Assembly (NCBI RefSeq): GCF_037078405.1
Contig: NZ_JAYMGZ010000001.1
Span: 1,178,001-1,242,000 of the forward strand
DNA: 64,000 nucleotides
Source of the DNA: Haloarcula sp. DT43
GTDB lineage: Archaea > Halobacteriota > Halobacteria > Halobacteriales > Haloarculaceae
Reading direction: 5' to 3'
Shown piece by piece: positions 62,884-64,000 of the stretch (position 1 is the stretch's first letter; each line of letters opens with the position of its first letter). Under the pieces are notes generated by a model. It ran no database searches. It was not told the DNA's origin and saw only the letters and a program-made list of their open reading frames with translations. A program made the position numbers and the translations under genes.

Positions 62884-63316
62884 CTCGGACCTCCAGTTGC
62901 CCGCTCGACTCGTCGTAGAACACGGTTATCACGCCGCCGCCGGCGGAGGACTCGCCCAGGCTCGTCCGGCTCTTGAGCCGGACCGTCACCGACACCTCCG
63001 GCGAGGTCGATTCGAGGGAGAGTTCTGCGGCCCCGGCGTCAATCGAGACCTGATAGGTGCTCCCGCTCACCCGCTCCGGGAACGTGTGGTTCAGCCGCGC
63101 GGTCGGGTCGCCGTCGGCGGCGACTACGAGCCGGTCGATGCGGGCGATGTCCGAGGCGACCTGCTGGCCGATGACGTCGAGTTCGTCCCTGATGACCTGC
63201 TCCTGCCGGCTCTCGACGAAGTTGCCGCCGGCGATGAGCAGCCCCGACACCAGAATCGAGGCGATGGCCAGGCTCAGCGTGTAGCTCAGCGTCGTCGAGA
63301 CGGCGCGATTACGCAT
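62876..63316 (-). CDS. Pilin-like protein, DUF7266-type
   Basis: The 146-residue protein has an N-terminal pilin-like helix (MRNRAVSTTLSYTLSLAIAS then ILVSGLLIAGG) and a soluble domain with an internal VSIDAGAAELSLESTSPEVSV strand pattern. From memory it fits the haloarchaeal DUF7266 family, which is found in operons of pilin-like proteins of unknown function. The start at 63316 overlaps the next upstream gene by 8 bases. Confidence 0.7.
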   Translation of the reverse strand: MRNRAVSTTLSYTLSLAIASILVSGLLIAGGNFVESRQEQVIRDELDVIGQQVASDIARIDRLVVAADGDPTARLNHTFPERVSGSTYQVSIDAGAAELSLESTSPEVSVTVRLKSRTSLGESSAGGGVITVFYDESSGQLEVRDG

Positions 63317-64000
63317 CCGGCTCACCCGGGGCTACCCGTATCTTCGCGTCGTACTGCAGGTTCGACGTGGCGTAGCGGTAGCGGACGGTCGCGTTGTAAA
63401 TCGCGGGCGTGCTGAACGGCGACGCGGGGGCCGTATCGAGCGTGTTGGCCGGCGTGCTGTCGCGGACGACCATCGAATAGTTCCCCCGTATCCCGTCGCC
63501 CCCCGCGTACGTGATGTTGTACTCGTCGCCGACGCCGTGGGCGAAGCGACCATCGAAGCTTCCGCCCCGGAGCGCGAGACACGGCTCGCCCTGGACCGTC
63601 CCGCCGGTCACGTCGATGTGAGCGTACGGCTCCTCGATGGGGACGGAACACGTCTGCGTGCCCGCCGACGTGTCGACCTCCACGTTGACGGTCCCGCCGG
63701 GGCCGACCGAACCCCAGATTCGCATCGTCCACTCCGGGTTGCCACCGGTACCGTTGGCCGTGACGACGAACTCGTTGCCCGAGATGGGGAGCTGCGTCGC
63801 GTTGATGACGAACCGCCTGGTCGCGGTCGTCCCGTCACCTGGACGGGTGACCCGTTCTCTGACCATCCAGTCGGCGCTCGGCGTCGCCTCGCCGGACTCG
63901 AACCGCGAGGTGTTGGTCTGAGCAATCCGCGTGCCGTAGGTCGGCGACCCGGCCAGCGTGACGTTCACGAGCGTCCCGCTGGTGACTCGCTGGCGCTCCG
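63309..64000 (-). CDS. Surface/pilin-operon protein, 5'-truncated by the window
   Basis: The frame is open to the end of the window, so the N terminus is missing; the GTG at 63968 is only an internal candidate. The visible 230 residues are beta-rich and Thr/Asn/Gly-rich (DGTTATRRFVINATQLPISG, NEFVVTANGTGG, GGTVNVEVDTSAGTQTCSV) with several N-linked glycosylation sequons and two cysteines. It overlaps the DUF7266-type gene and is probably a DUF7261/7288-like member of the same operon; the exact family is a guess. Confidence 0.65.
   Translation of the reverse strand, partial: ERQRVTSGTLVNVTLAGSPTYGTRIAQTNTSRFESGEATPSADWMVRERVTRPGDGTTATRRFVINATQLPISGNEFVVTANGTGGNPEWTMRIWGSVGPGGTVNVEVDTSAGTQTCSVPIEEPYAHIDVTGGTVQGEPCLALRGGSFDGRFAHGVGDEYNITYAGGDGIRGNYSMVVRDSTPANTLDTAPASPFSTPAIYNATVRYRYATSNLQYDAKIRVAPGEPDA

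Overview
The window comes from a haloarchaeon (class Halobacteria). GC content is high, the proteins are very acidic, and AT-rich TATA boxes sit about 25-30 bases before many start codons, as expected for leaderless archaeal transcripts. Diagnostic genes are a Nuo-like complex without NuoEFG, haloarchaeal phosphomevalonate decarboxylase, halocyanin, archaeal ribosomal proteins eS1 and uS15, KEOPS Pcc1 and an FlaD/E-domain protein. Overall gene content resembles the Haloarcula/Halomicrobium lineage, but that is an impression and not a measurement.

Layout. 1-11012: the end of gcvPB, a large multi-PAS/GAF histidine kinase with a convergent response regulator, small haloarchaeal proteins, a frameshifted msrA, cobalamin adenosyltransferase, mvaD, a second histidine kinase that is also frameshifted, and an NDH-2-like flavoprotein. 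11026-16929: a striking group in which cheW and a ParA-type ATPase overlap on the minus strand, divergent from an FlaD/E-domain protein and an actin-like ATPase; a PH-like/helical-repeat protein and a tiny zinc-ribbon protein follow. 17147-20630: a convergent GH32 fructosidase and GH68 levansucrase pair. 20748-28771: squalene/phytoene synthase, small conserved genes, a TetR regulator, and a redox group (DoxX, thioredoxin-reductase-like, pirin) in which two promoters share the palindrome TTACC-N4-GGTAA, then tRNA-Val(CAC) and an MBL-fold hydrolase. 28779-39529: the minus-strand nuo operon A-B-CD-H-I-J1-J2-K-L-M-N. 39681-43802: purE, a membrane protein, an NCS2 nucleobase permease and a HEAT-repeat protein. 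43845-48413: a secreted phospholipase-D-like protein, an active-looking DHH nuclease, and an overlapping JAMM protease/FAD synthetase pair.

48420-49811 is a mobile element with 17-bp terminal inverted repeats and an 8-bp target duplication. Its IS5-like transposase is wrecked and truncated, and the remaining space holds an apparently intact membrane protein gene. 49826-55727 holds a lipoprotein, an aminotransferase interrupted in frame by a 48-bp double-hairpin insertion, ribH, an Agl23-type membrane protein, purK and a halocyanin-like protein. 55780-58233 is the conserved uS15 / RecJ-like / Pcc1 / eS1 operon. 58506-64000 holds two tandem paralogous pilin-like surface proteins facing a minus-strand group of small pilin-like proteins cut by the window end.

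The most promising part for new biology is the cheW-parA / FlaD/E / actin neighbourhood, which looks like a module for placing or building chemosensory and motility structures. The next best are the cargo-carrying transposase-dead element, the palindromic mini-insertion in the aminotransferase, and two candidate metal/redox operators. Two genes (msrA and the second histidine kinase) each lack exactly one G/C base, so assembly error should be excluded before calling them pseudogenes.
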